A DNA stretch of 64,000 nt from Ditylenchus dipsaci (Eukaryota > Nematoda > Chromadorea > Rhabditida > Anguinidae), in NCBI GenBank assembly GCA_004194705.1, contig SADC01000371.1:1-64000 (forward strand). Reading direction: 5' to 3'. Below, piece after piece: positions 1 through 11,010 of this stretch. How positions within the stretch are numbered: the first letter of the stretch is position 1; every line of letters starts with the position of its first letter. The notes below the pieces were generated by a model. It had not been told where the DNA came from and made no database searches. It was given only the letters and a program-made list of their open reading frames with translations. The position numbers and the translations under genes are program-made.

Positions 1-1055
1 TGTCGAAGGGCCAAAGCTGAAGCCATTGTTACATGAGTAAAAAACTGTCATATGTTGCTTTTGCTTGATGAAGCGTATAAAAAGTTAAGAGTGCCGTGTT
101 TTTGAGTAATGTCTTTAGCTTTCTATTAGCACCGAATTTCCCAGCAGCTGCTGACTGAGTCAGCATGGAACTTTTTTTTGTTTAAATTCATGACGATTTT
201 CTAGGTGAGGGGAAGTTTGCGCCCTTTTTCCCTCTGTAATTGCCTTGATCCCCCCTATTGTTTTTTTTTGAATTTTTTTTCTTTAATCGTACAAAAGCTG
301 TTATTTTCACTCTAGTCTCTGCAAACCGCCTCAAACTATCTCGAACTACCTTAAATCACCTTAACCCACCTGAATTACCCAAACCATCCTATATCAAACC
401 ACCAAGTGTATAATAGTGTGGGCGATCCTGTTTTACAGGAACAAAAATGCGATTTTAGTCACCCGAACCGCAAAACCCCGGGTGGGCGCTGCCTAGCGGG
501 TGGATATTCAGCTGGAGGACATAAAAATTCGTCAAAATTTTAAAACAAGTTATTCTGCCATACGTACAGTCCTGTTAGAGAGCGGGTTTTTTAGGATTAA
601 ATCCCGATTTCACACACCTGACGGGAAATATCAACTCGCGACACTTTTTTCGACGATTTTTTTAAACTTCTGAAAAAATTATTAAATATTCCCCGAAAAG
701 TCTTTTGAGTAGCAAGTTCACATATCAAAATGTCTTCTTAAACCTGAATCCTGACTAAAAAACCCATGATAACCCCTCCCCCTGTGTTCGGAAATTTTTT
801 TCTTCAGAATTAAAAAAGCAGCCGGCTTTCTCATGAAATCGGGGTCGAGAAACACGAATATTAAGTTATCTCCTCCATCCGAGCACTCTGCGTGGGGGGG
901 GGGGGGATTCTATACTCAAGCCCTCAGAGATCCTACATCAAAATTTATCTATGAAGGGGAAAGTTTTAGGAAGTTGGCGGGCGCTTATTTAAGCTTGGGC
1001 GCTTATTAGAACATGAGCGCTTAATGGAGTATGGGCTCTTTTTAGAGGAAATACG
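1..1055. other. gene-free AT-rich sequence with degenerate repeats
   Basis: No convincing coding sequence. A degenerate short tandem pattern of the form 'aacyaccTxaa' runs at about 310-410. A poly-G tract lies at about 895-906. The stretch at about 975-1055 ends in 'tttttagaggaaatacg', the same terminal motif as the TA-type palindromic elements at 7722-8835 and 57880-58965, so it is probably the right end of a decayed copy. Confidence 0.5.
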
Positions 1056-1057
1056 TA

Positions 1058-1654
1058 CAGTCGACTCTCGATATAAGATACCATCCTAAAGTTCGTTCCC
1101 ACCTTGGGTCTGACACTTTTTTCAACCTCATTTCTAAATGTTTTGCCAATGTGATTCGTCAGTGTAGTCGGAAATATTGCAAGGATTCTGATTTTGCCGA
1201 TCGTTTCTGAAAAAGTCGAAGCTTTCACCAGTAAGACCCGCGGCTGTCGATATAAGATACAGTCAACTCTCGATTTAACGACACCCCTGGGGACCGACTG
1301 AAGGTGTCATTAAATCGAGGGTGTCGTTAAATTGGGGGTTCACTTTGACTAAATTTTAGTCAAAGCCAACCAAATTGGCTCATTTTCGTACGTCGTTAAA
1401 TCGGGGTGTCGTTAAATCGAGGGTGACTGTACCCTTTTTTAAGATTTAGGGTATCTTATATCGACAGCCGCGGGTCTTACTGGTGAAAGCTTCGACTTTT
1501 TTAGAAACGATCGGCAAAATCAGAATCTCGCGATATTTCCGGCAACACTGACGAATCACATTTGGCAAAACATTTTAGAAATGAGGTTGAAAAAAGTGTC
1601 AGACCCAAGGTGGGAACGAACTTTAGAGTGGCATCTTATATCGAGAATCGACTG
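1058..1654. mobile_element. palindromic TA-TSD MITE (CAGTCGA family), split by a nested MITE
   Basis: Ends are CAGTCGACTCTCGATATAAG on the left and its near-complement (GAGAATCGACTG) on the right, each flanked by TA (1056-1057 and 1655-1656). The two arms pair over roughly 190 bp each, including a shared 'ttcgttcccaccttgggtc' box. The TIR sequence and TA duplication are typical of Tc1/mariner/pogo-derived MITEs. No transposase is present. The centre is occupied by a second MITE (1260-1429). Confidence 0.85.
1260..1429. mobile_element. nested TA-TSD MITE
   Basis: Starts CAGTCAACTCTCGATTTAAC and ends with the complementary GAGGGTGACTG, flanked by TA at 1258-1259 and 1430-1431. It is inserted near the centre of the 1058-1654 palindrome. 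Internal motifs 'gtcgttaaatcg' recur as short inverted units. It belongs to the widespread 'acagtc-aa-ctcgat' class of mariner/pogo-like MITEs. Confidence 0.8.
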
Positions 1655-2094
1655 TATTCTGCTTTTAGAACAAACTTCTTATGATGAATATTTGTACTTA
1701 TTTTGTAGGCCGAAATGTGCTCTACGAAATGTGTATTTCAAAAAAGTATTCACTTATTACTTTTTTTTAGAACGAGGGCTAAAACACTTCAAAACTGACC
1801 GGAATTGAGGCGGCTGACTTCAAAACTTTGCATGCCGTATATTAAATTTTTTTTCTTATATGTAGTAATTTTTTTTTGCTCATTCGCACTATGTATGAGA
1901 TCCTCTACAATTTGGGAAAAACCATTTCTTGTCCATTAGTCAAAATCATACCTGTCTGAAAAAACAGCTCGATAGGTTCCCTTGTCAACCAAAACTTTTT
2001 TCCCTTTGAAATTGCTTTTCTGGACCTTCCATGGCGAAATTATTGCTTTAAAATGTGTTTTGACCACTCCCAAAAATCTTGATTTGGGGGGGGG

Positions 2095-2420
2095 GGGGTG
2101 GATTATAACCGAGTACACAGCTAATTTTAATCCAGTGGTACGCCACAAAGTGCCACTGGAAAACCACTAAGTGCCACTGGAATGCCAGAAAAGTCGTTAA
2201 ATCCAGTGGTATTCCACTGGATTACCACTGGACTTAGCGGAATCCAGTGGCAATCCAGTGGATTACCACTGGACTCAGCTAAAGTCCAGTGGTAATCCAC
2301 TGGAAAACCACTGGATCAAATAACTAAGTGGCATTCCAGTGGTAATTAGTGGCATTCCAGTGGCACTTTGTGGCGTACCACTGGCAGTTTGTGGTATTCC
2401 ACTGGATCAAACTGACAAAG
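2095..2420. repeat. CCAGTGG/CCACTGG short interspersed palindromic array
   Basis: About twenty copies of the palindromic word CCASTGG in both orientations, spaced 10-25 bp apart (for example 'ttccactggattaccactgg'). A related array lies at about 9915-10130 and shares the flank 'acagctaattttaatccagtgg'. This looks like a subterminal array of a foldback element; the true ends were not resolved. Confidence 0.6.
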
Positions 2421-2792
2421 TATGGTTGTCAGATCACAAGTTTTCTCAGAGGGGCATTCCCACGCTGATAAGAGGTGGTGCCGGGAATTCAAAAAATTTT
2501 TCCTAATCACTGAACTTCTGTACGTATTTTTCAACTTGGTTTCTAAGAAAACCATACTTAAAATTAAAAGACCATGAAACTTGATAAGCGCAGCACCTTG
2601 CGAAATTTGAATTCGTGCGGGGCCACCCTAATTTTGTCAAAAATATTTTTAAATTTTTTTATTTGCATTTAAAATTTTCACAAAACTTTGAGCCATCTAC
2701 TAGTCGAGCCCAACGTTGCTTGACTATGCCAGATCGGACGAGTTCGACAACTTCCGTTGCACTACACTTTCCTACTGCATTATTGTGTTCTA

Positions 2793-3030
2793 TTAGGTCT
2801 TGTCAAAAGTTCTGTCGTTTTATTTCAAAAGCAATATTTGTGACGTTGTGTTTTTACCATAGATTTTTTTTAACATTTTTCAAAAGTTTACCACTCATTT
2901 TGTAGCTGAGAATCTTGGCTACAAAATGACTGGTCAACTTTTGAAAAATGTTAAAAAAATCTATGGTAAAAACACAACGCCACAGATATTGCTTTTGAAA
3001 AAAAACGACAGCCCTTTTGACACGACCTAA
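2793..3030. mobile_element. 238-bp palindromic TA-TSD MITE
   Basis: Left end TTAGGTCTTGTCAAAAG, right end CTTTTGACACGACCTAA, flanked by TA (2791-2792, 3031-3032). The arms pair almost to the centre, where 'ttgtagctgag' and 'ggctacaaaatg' form the loop. A second copy, interrupted by a later insertion, is at 47933-49798. Open frames across it are only hairpin read-through. Confidence 0.85.
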
Positions 3031-3319
3031 TATATTGACTAATAAAGAAAATTCAAATTTCAAATGCATACAAAAAATAATAATTCGAAAACATTATTGA
3101 CAAAATTACTGTGGTCCCGCGCGAATTCAAATTTTGCAAATGTTCCTTCAAATTCTAGGCCTTGTTTTAATGGAAACCAAGTTGAAAATTCCTTACAGAA
3201 ATTCAATGATAGGGATTTTTTTTGAATTCGCCGGCACCGCCACTTATTAGCATGGGGTGTACCAAACCCGTCTTTTCCTAATTGGAATTCTTGCAAATTC
3301 AAACTTTATTAATCCGATT

Positions 3320-3740
3320 AAAGATAACTGGCACAATGCCATAGCTGGGCCAAAATCATCTTGATTTCTTACTAACTGGGCCGAAAAGCATTTTGATTTT
3401 TCACCAACTGGGCCAAAAATTGATTTGATTTTTTACTAACTGGGCCAAACACTAATTAGTATTTTATCAACTGGGCCGAATACTCATACCATGCAAATCA
3501 CCGTAAACCACTTTAATTCATACCGAACAGCTCTAAACGAGCCTATACAGGGATAAACCGATGAAAAAGAAAGATAGGGGGACTCTTTAACACTAGAACG
3601 GTGACTTTGGCGCAATCTATCAAATTTAAATTGCTATTTGGCCCAATTGGTAAAAAAAAAATCAGAATGCTTTTGGCCTAGTTGGTAAGAAATCAAGTTG
3701 CTTTTTGGACGAGTTTGGCGTTGCGCCAATTTTCAAATCC
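3320..3740. repeat. degenerate tandem repeat 'actgggccaaaa...ttttgattt'
   Basis: At least five degenerate copies of a ~35-45 bp unit containing 'aactgggccaaaaatcattttgattt' variants, with reverse-oriented copies at about 3635-3735 ('ggcccaattggta...'). It may be the internal part of a foldback element. No coding potential seen. Confidence 0.5.
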
Positions 3741-4602
3741 CAATTGGTAAAAGTTCCAATAGTACATTGTGCAAATTTTTTAATTCGAATTTATTAAGTT
3801 CGAATTCGCAATAATTCCAGGTTTCGAAGGACGAGAAATGGTACACCCATTAGCATGGCATGCCATTTTTTAAACGTGAAATACGGTCTTGTTATTTAAA
3901 TAATTAAAGTCTCGTTGATTACGATATCGTTCGATCTTGATTGAATTTGTCAAAAGTTTGTATAGTCAAACTTCGATATAACGTACCCTCAATATAACGT
4001 ACCACTCGATATAACGTACCCCTTGAGACCATTTGGTTGGATTTACTTTAAATTACAATAAGTTTACCCCGCTATAACGTACCCTTGATATAACGTACCC
4101 TTGATATAACGTACCCTTTGCAGATAACACTGACCTTTACGTTACCCTCGCTATAACGTACCCTTAAAAAATAGTGTGTTATATTTACCAATTTCATAGA
4201 GTTTTTGCTCTTTTCTGCTTCTGCAATATTTTCTGTAGTCATTTAATGTTTCCCTTTTAGTTTCGATGAGTACTCCAAAGCCGAAGCGAAATATAAATCA
4301 AAACTGTTTGATGAAATATATCAGCCTATCTTTGTGCTACCTCCCTAAATTAAAAGTATCGAGGTTTGCCCTCGCCAACAGCCAGAATTGGCCTTGCTTA
4401 AACAACATCAGTTTTGAACCTATTTTTAAACGCCTTAAAACATTCACTTTTTTGCGTAAAAAATAAAAATCTGAATACACAGACAGAAAGAGCATGAAAA
4501 ATTGATATATAAGATAAATATCAAAAATGGTGATTCCTTTGCAGTTTATTAAAAAAACACAAAGTTTGCTACGATGTAAAAAGACCTTGCCGTAGTTTTA
4601 GG

Positions 4603-5140
4603 GGTACTTCTTTAGTTTACATCACACCTCATTTTTTTCGCTTTTCTTGCAAATTTTTTTATTCCCTTATATTTCCCTTTGCCCATATCGTGGCACCAGA
4701 ATTAAGACAATTGAAATATCTGAAACAAAATTCAGTAACCAACCAAGAAAAAAGACAAACCTCTTTTAAAGACAGATGAGCACCTTCAAAGAACGTACCA
4801 ACAAGGAACCCTTTTTCTTTTCGACACTTTTTGATCGGGCATTGCCACATCGGATAAGTTTTATCGTTCTTTTTGCTTCGAAGGCGCATTTTGGATCCAC
4901 ACACGCAAGTTCGAAACGAGTGAAGGAGTTTGAGATGTTGAAACCACTCCACGAAATCCTCATCAGTCCACTTGAGCAACTTGTTGTAGAGCTTTGAGAG
5001 AGTGAAGCTTCGAAGTTCGTCCATACTGAAACCGGAAAGGATAAAATGACGGATGAAAAATGAACGAGCAAACAAAAAATTTCAAACAAAATTGCAAGAA
5101 AATCGAAAAATTGAGGTGTGATGTAAACTAAAGAAGTACC
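4603..5140 (-). mobile_element. Merlin (IS1016-like) DNA transposon, truncated
   Basis: Perfect or near-perfect ~28-bp terminal inverted repeats begin GGTACTTCTTTAGTTTACAT. An 8-bp target duplication GTTTTAGG lies on both sides (4595-4602, 5141-5148). Merlin elements make 8-9 bp duplications, and the internal reverse-strand ORF matches the N-terminal part of an ISXO2/Merlin transposase, so family assignment rests on three agreeing features. At 538 bp it is too short to encode the full catalytic domain, so it is an internal-deletion derivative. Confidence 0.85.
4659..5075 (-). CDS. Merlin/ISXO2-like transposase, N-terminal fragment
   Basis: A 138-residue frame on the reverse strand. The region W-T-D-E-D-F-V-E-W-F-Q-H-L, then a C-V-C-G...W-Q-C...K-K-C zinc-ribbon-like cluster, then V-G-T-F-F-E-G-A-H-L-S-L, matches the conserved start of ISXO2/Merlin transposases ('CPxCG ... 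WxCxxxxC ... GTFFExSHLPL'). The DDE catalytic region that should follow is absent; the frame runs into the element's terminus. It would have cut and pasted the parent element with RNase-H-like chemistry; this copy can at most bind DNA. Codons near the 3' end are probably read-through rather than conserved sequence. Confidence 0.75.
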   Translation of the reverse strand: MFARSFFIRHFILSGFSMDELRSFTLSKLYNKLLKWTDEDFVEWFQHLKLLHSFRTCVCGSKMRLRSKKNDKTYPMWQCPIKKCRKEKGFLVGTFFEGAHLSLKEVCLFSWLVTEFCFRYFNCLNSGATIWAKGNIRE

Positions 5141-5759
5141 GTTTTAGGGTTAAAGTTAGGTACAGCAAATGCATATCGTAATGATTACAGGTGACAAATG
5201 TGCTGGCGGTAAGAAGAGTAAAGAGACATCACCTGGAATATTTTTACAACCCTTGATATAACGTACACCCTGTCATTATTGGTTTCTGCCCTCGATATAA
5301 CGTACCCCTTTGCCTGGCCCCCAGGGGTACGTTATATCGAGGTTCGACTGTACCCTCAAACCTGGATCGAGACACAACTCCAAGCAATTTTCATTCATTA
5401 CACGGTAGGACCAACCCAGCAATGCCTCAGGAGGCAACTTCTATAATTCTGTAACGGATAACTCTGCGAAAAATTCATTTTGACGTCCCTGCTAGGCAAA
5501 AACAGAGAATTCTAACACCGGATTCGTGTTTAGCATACTTAATTTATAAAATAGGGCTGTCAAACATTCGAAATTTTTGAACATTCGATTCGAAGTTTGA
5601 GTTCGAAAGTTTTCGAATGGTCAGTTAGATTCGAAGTTCCGGTTCAAAAATTTCGAATGTTAGGTTTGAAAATTTTTTTTTTTTTTAAACCTGCACACTC
5701 TTGACCATCTAACAATATCACCAAGCATGATTTCACACCTGCTGGTGCTGGTATTCAGC

Positions 5760-7297
5760 CAGAGGTGGGCAAATCAGATCAGTTCAGATCAGATCTTTCA
5801 GATCAGATCAGTTCAGATCAGATCAGTTCAGATCAGATCAGATCGCCGAAGATCAGATCAGATCAGATCAAGATCAGATCAGATCGGCACATAATATTTT
5901 TTCTTTAATTTTGCAAATTTGACACTTTAAGTAAAAATTTAGCGGCGAAACGTTATTTACACATAGTTGGGAAAAGATCAGATCAATTTAGATCAGATCA
6001 GTTCAGATCAGTTCAGATCAGTTCAGATCGGGTCAGATCGGGTCAGATCGGGTCAGATCGGGTCAGATCGGGTCAGATCGGGTCAGATCGGCTTACATAT
6101 TTTTCTTTAATTTTGTCAAATTTGACACTTTAAGTCAAAATTTTACGGCGAAACGTATTTTACAGTCAAAAAGAAAGGTTTATTGTGTTTTTAACTATAA
6201 TTTAATTACAACTTTTGTCGGTAGATTTTTTCGGCTGGAAAAAACTTTTCATTCGGACACTGGATTCGTGTTCAGCATGGTCTTCATAAAGTAAAGCTTC
6301 TTTGAAATTTCAGAGTCACTGTCAAATTTTGAATTTCGTTCAAGATAATTAACATTTGAATTTAAAATTTCAATCTTAATTGTCTTGAGCGGAAATCAAA
6401 ATTTGACGGGGACTCTGAAATTTTGAAAGAAGTTTTATAAGCAAATCGACCACGCTGAACACGAAAGCAGTGTCAGAATCAATTTTTTTCCAGCGGAAAA
6501 AAGTTATAAAAATTTGTGTCACAACTTATATTCATTTTGCACATTTTGTCATAACTTGACAATGAACTATAGTTGCATTCAAAGCCAAAATGACAGTGAC
6601 ATTCTGCTCTTGTGTTTTTGTTTTGATTATTCAGCTATATTTTATCTCTGCACAAAGTTTTTTTGCTTGTAGAAAGTAAGAATGGAGCGTTTTGAAAATC
6701 GCTACTCCAATAAACAAGTGGTGATTTATCTTAAACCTTCAAATCGAAAGAGTCAATGGTTAGTATTTTCAAAAGCTAAATTCCTGGCGGTCATTTGGTA
6801 TATTATGAGCGTGGGTGTAGTATGACCATCATGGCGCATTAATTGAAAACCTGTGGGTACCCAGCTGGATTTTACCCTGCACAATGTGTTACCTCCCGGA
6901 CCCTTTTACACCTACTTCATCAATGATTGTAGCAAAAAAGAGCCCGCCATCGTGTTCACCGGGAAATTCTGCACAGTAATCAACAACCGATCTGAACTGA
7001 TCTGACCCGATCTGACCGATCTGACCCGATCTGAACTGATCTGAACTGATCTGAACTGATCTGAACTGAATCTGATCTAAATTGATCTGATCTTTTCCCA
7101 ACTATGTGTAAAATACGTTCGCCGCTAAATTTGACTTAAAGTGTCAATTTGACAAAATTAAAGAAAAAAATATTATGTCGATCTGATCTGATCTGATCTG
7201 ATCTTATCTGATCTGATCTGATCTGATCTGATCTTCGGCGATCTGATCTGAACTGATCTGATCTGAACTGATCTGATCTGATCTTTGCCCACCTCTG
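5760..7297. mobile_element. non-autonomous hAT element with GATCA satellite-like ends
   Basis: Terminal inverted repeat CAGAGGTGGGCAAA...TTTGCCCACCTCTG, with a perfect 8-bp target duplication TATTCAGC (5752-5759, 7298-7305); both are diagnostic of hAT. The subterminal 300-350 bp on each side are arrays of GATCAGATCAGTTCA-type units on the left (5779-5890, 5980-6092) and their complements on the right (6984-7096, 7182-7283), separated by the spacer 'aatttgacactttaag'. The 1538-bp element carries no transposase. The 70-residue frame at 6889-7101 is only translated repeat. Confidence 0.92.
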
Positions 7298-7397
7298 TAT
7301 TCAGCGTAATAATTGCTAACTTTCGAAAATCAATCGTTTTGGTGGTTTTCCTCTAACTGGTTTCGTCGAAATTTCTCTGACTTTTTACTACAAACAT

Positions 7398-7586
7398 ATG
7401 TTTCATAAACTAAAATGTAGCCAAGATTTTAAGCCTTTATTTGAGATATCATACAGAGAAGAAACTAACTCGAGTCATGATCGAAATTCAAAACGTCAAA
7501 AGGAGCATGCCCGTGCGCGACACGGAAAAATTAAAAAAGTCGATACTAACTGGCCGGTTCCCAAAATCATAAGTAACAAAAAATGA
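7398..7586 (+). other. short open frame ending in a duplicated 40-bp segment
   Basis: A 62-codon frame with no recognisable domain. Its end, 'aactggccggttcccaaaat' and the following ~20 bp, recurs at about 9515-9553, so the 3' part is repeat-derived. There is no support for a gene; it is listed because the duplicated segment explains both matching frames. Confidence 0.3.
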
Positions 7587-7721
7587 ATTCTTAGTACATA
7601 CTCAGGTGGAGGGCCTAGGTAGTAGTATTCAATGCCCAGGTGGTTTAGGTGGATGGAGATATATGGAGGATCAATAGATAACTCTGAAAAAGATACTAGT
7701 GTATAGGAAATAAAGAAGTTA

Positions 7722-8835
7722 CCGTATTTTTTCTAATAGAAGCCCCGCCTATTATAACCCCCCGTCTAATATGAGCCCCCCCCTCGAGTGGGTATCCTAA
7801 AATATAAGCCCCCTTTTTTATATAAACCCCAGAATCAATTTTTTTTTTCGATAAATAGGTGTGCTAACGTGGTAAAGATATAAAGGAATGTCTTTATGTA
7901 TTTGCCAAGCGCATCTTTCGAAGTGGATCGCTGGAATACTTCTGAATGAGTGAATTTCAAAGCAAAACTACATCGAGTACTATTTTAGCGGGTTTTTGTT
8001 GGTTTAATTAGTTGCCTTTATGCAGTAATTATCAGCAGAAAATCAGCAACAAACGATACGAAGTGACGTCGGTTTACGTTTGAGGAACAAAAATAAGTCG
8101 GCAGCATAGGTCACATAAAAAAAGGCATAACGATATTTCGCAGAAAATTATCTTGATTTCGGAGCAAATTTTTTCTCACTTTTTCTTTCTGATTTTTTAC
8201 CTTCGAAAAGTACAGGGTGAGTCGAGAAATTCGCACACTTTTAATAGGCCATAACTTTTTGTCTAGGACAAATCTTGAAATTCTGTGAACGCAGAACGAC
8301 TCAATTTTATAGGAATTTGTTTGATATTATATGTGAAAAACACAATTTTCGATTGATCCTCTCATGTGGTTTGGCCTTGGCCTCCAGAGGCTATTCTCAG
8401 ATATTCTGCAAAGTTATTACTCTAAATGACACTTTAGCTACACAATGGTGTTAATAATTTCATAAAAAGTATATGTAAACTAATAGAAAAGTTGAAAACA
8501 AAATTTGCTGAAAAATTAAGATAATTTGCTGCTAAATTCCAATACGCCCAAATAAATTTAGCTAGAACGCCTCCGAGAGAAACAGTGGGTAAACTACGAA
8601 TATACGAATCAGTGCTTTTGATGTTTAAACGCTTTTTCAACAATGTATATAGAAATTATAAGCGATCAGAGGATGGCGTAAAAAAATATGACTCAAAATT
8701 TTTCCGCGCCTTCCGCGCGGCGAGTTTAAAAAATAAAAGCCCCCCTCTAATAAAGCCCCCCCCCCTCTAATATAAGCCCCCCTGGAGGGCAATCCATAAA
8801 ATAGAAGCCCGGGGCTTCTATTAGAGGAAATACGC
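7722..8835. mobile_element. TA-TSD palindromic element with 'aagcccc' ends
   Basis: Left end CCGTATTTTTTCTAATAG, right end CTATTAGAGGAAATACGC, flanked by TA (7720-7721, 8836-8837). The first ~100 bp on the left ('taatagaagccccgcctat') pair with the last ~100 bp. The interior holds the left part of a CAGGGTG-type MITE at about 8213. Same terminal family as 11600-11836 and the P450-intron element at 57880-58965. Confidence 0.7.
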
Positions 8836-8954
8836 TAACTGTTTTGGTCCACTCAATCCATATTCTGGTACAAGTGGTGAATCTGGATGTCCACCTGGAT
8901 AGACAATTTTTTTCTTATACTTTGGCTACAAAAGTTTTGTCATGGTGTTTCATC

Positions 8955-9040
8955 GTGCGCAAATGTCCTGCGCAAATGTCGCGCGCAAATGTCAGTGCGC
9001 AAAGTCACGGCGCGTAAGTGTCGGCGCGCAAATGTCGGTC
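8955..9040. repeat. GCGCAAATGTC tandem repeat
   Basis: Six or so degenerate copies of an 11-16 bp unit built on GCGCAAATGTC. No ends of a mobile element were found around it. Confidence 0.6.
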
Positions 9041-9828
9041 AACCCCTAATAATGCCGAAATCTTACCCCTCGATGATACTCTTTCATTCCTTATTCAAAC
9101 CTTCGCAAGTTACCCATATTTCTGAAGTGACTTTGCTGTGGAAATTTTTCGTTCTGATTCCTCATGGAATTCTGAGTCTAAAAAGCTACTAAACGAGTTG
9201 AGAATAAATAAAATTGGTAGAGATTGAGGCGGCATACAACTAAGTACGTATCATTGTACCGGTTCACCTTTATTTTAATGGTCATTTTCATGAGATCGCA
9301 AAATTAGGGATTAAGTGACAGCAAATCAGTGCAGAAATGATTGCAATTGATTGCTCGAAAGTTTTCGGCTAGAATGTAGAGTGAAAATTTATAAAAATTA
9401 TTCATCCACTGGAAACGAATCTGTCAGTTCAAAATATTTCGCATTAGATTTGTATCCCCTCCCCCTCCCCTTTAAACATTATTCCAATCACACGTTCAAT
9501 AAAAAAGTAGTTACTAACTGGCCGGTTCCCAAAATCATAAGTAACAAAAAATGAATTTTTTGAGATTTAGGTTAAGAAAGATTCTCACGATCAAACTTCA
9601 TAGTATCCATTACTTATCTAAGAATGATTTAACATGCAGCTTCTCCAGCCCTCTTATACAAACCTCCCATTCCTGTAATAATCTCGCATAACGAACGACC
9701 AAGATTGGGTTTCTTGAGCTTTTAAATAAACTTGAGCGATATGGGTTTGTCCTAAACAATAAATGGCAAAAAAAGTTGGAAATATGGTATATAAGCCAAG
9801 TTCTACCTTTACTAATAAAAACGACATG

Positions 9829-9900
9829 GTGGTCTAGTGGGTAAGTCGTTAGGCACTGGTTTCAATATTGCAGAATTCGATTCCACTTGGGATTGACCAC
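9829..9900 (+). repeat. tRNA-derived (SINE-like) sequence
   Basis: 'ggtggtctagtgggtaag' fits an RNA polymerase III A box and 'aattcgattcc' a B box about 40 bp downstream, as in a tRNA. The acceptor stem does not close and no clean cloverleaf is formed, so it is a tRNA relic or SINE head. It lies immediately before a CCAGTGG array. Confidence 0.55.
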
Positions 9901-9914
9901 TTTTTTTTTTCTAG

Positions 9915-10130
9915 TGGAAGTCCATCGAATTGCCGCGGTAGTCCACCAAATTGCCAGTGGTACACCACCTATTGCCATTGGTACGCCACGAATTGCCAGT
10001 GGTACACCACCAATTACCAGTGGTATACCACTAAATGCCAGTGGAAGTCCACCAAATTGCCACTGGCAGTCGATGGGGGTCATTAGTAATTTGGTGGACT
10101 TCACTGGCAAATCGCTGGACTCCCACTGGA
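9915..10130. repeat. CCAGTGG/CCACTGG array, second copy
   Basis: Repeated units of 'ccagtggtacaccaccaatt' type, about 10 copies of the palindromic word, related to the array at 2095-2420. The shared flank 'ttaaaattagctgtgta' just after 10130 is the complement of the 2105-2130 flank, so the two arrays are arms of the same element family. Open frames on both strands here are artefacts of the repeat. Confidence 0.6.
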
Positions 10131-10229
10131 TTAAAATTAGCTGTGTAGTTCCGATTTTTTTCGGTGGGGGGAGGGTGGTACTCCGAGTAGCTTTTTTGGG
10201 GGGGGGGGTGTATTACCGAGTAGCGTGCA

Positions 10230-11002
10230 AATTTTTGCTGTTAGAGGGGGTTTTTTGACTCTTTCAACATGCACTTTTAGTCAAATATCATACTAATCAA
10301 AAATATATAATACATCAAACGAAACCCTCAAAGTCGTCACGGTATACAATCGAGACTGTTCATTGCATTTGCAAATTCTTCTGGTGAATCAAAATATATC
10401 TTTTCATAATAGTGTGTTCTTTAGTCACATGATTTCTCTTAATTTTCGAAACTTGCATAACGTAACATGTTCTCTTCGAATATGTTAATGAGTCTTAACT
10501 TGGTTTAACTCTCCACAAATCGTTCTAGGCATCGACTTATAATAAAGCAGCATAATTTATCTGCCTAATTCACGAAAAATTAAGATCATTCACCTTGAAA
10601 TGGATAACTACTCAGTATAATTGAGATTCTGGGTGTTTCATTTTCATTTGAACTTCAAATCTCTCGATTTGAATTTAATTGCAGGCACGAACCTGCCATG
10701 AACTCCGTTCTGGCTAAAATGAACTTCGTTATTTTTGTGGTGTTCAACCCTCTAATTATATTACGCGTTTAGAATACCTTTTCTGAAATCTGTATTCAAT
10801 AGAAGTTCTTTATTCCAGCGTTGTTTACAGCCACTTTTAACCAATTTTCAATTACAACAGAGTTCACAATATGATGACTCGGAGATAATGGGAACTAAAA
10901 TTTAACACGGGAATTCCGACTGTTACAACGGTTGACACGGAGGTTTTAGAACCTGCTGAGCATAATTATCGCGAAATTTGACCTCCTCGCTAAAGTATAA
11001 TG
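10230..11002. other. unannotated unique AT-rich sequence
   Basis: No frame, repeat or RNA motif that can be supported. It contains the target of the hAT insertion that follows. Confidence 0.5.
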
Positions 11003-11010
11003 CTCTTAAT

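Larger units (their letters stand above)
3963..5350. mobile_element. TA-TSD pogo/mariner-type element with 'gatataacgtacc' subterminal repeats
   Basis: Left end 'tagtcaaacttcgatataac', right end 'gttatatcgaggttcgactg', flanked by TA (3961-3962, 5351-5352). Multiple 'cgatataacgtaccc' units occur at 3975-4160 and 5255-5345, in opposite orientation at the two ends. This TIR type is typical of pogo/Tigger-like MITEs. The interior contains a later Merlin insertion at 4603-5140. No transposase of its own is seen. Confidence 0.75.

Noticed and set aside
6889..7101. 70-residue reverse frame rich in Q-I-x-S-D-Q-F-R-S
   Set aside because: It is translated GATCTGAACT repeat; no codon bias or homology.
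5779..7283. GATCA arrays as a centromeric or telomeric satellite
   Set aside because: Both arrays lie inside one element with exact hAT TIRs and an 8-bp TSD, and face each other in opposite orientation.
8955..9040. CRISPR-like array
   Set aside because: Eukaryotic context, unit shorter than CRISPR repeats, no unique spacers of constant length.
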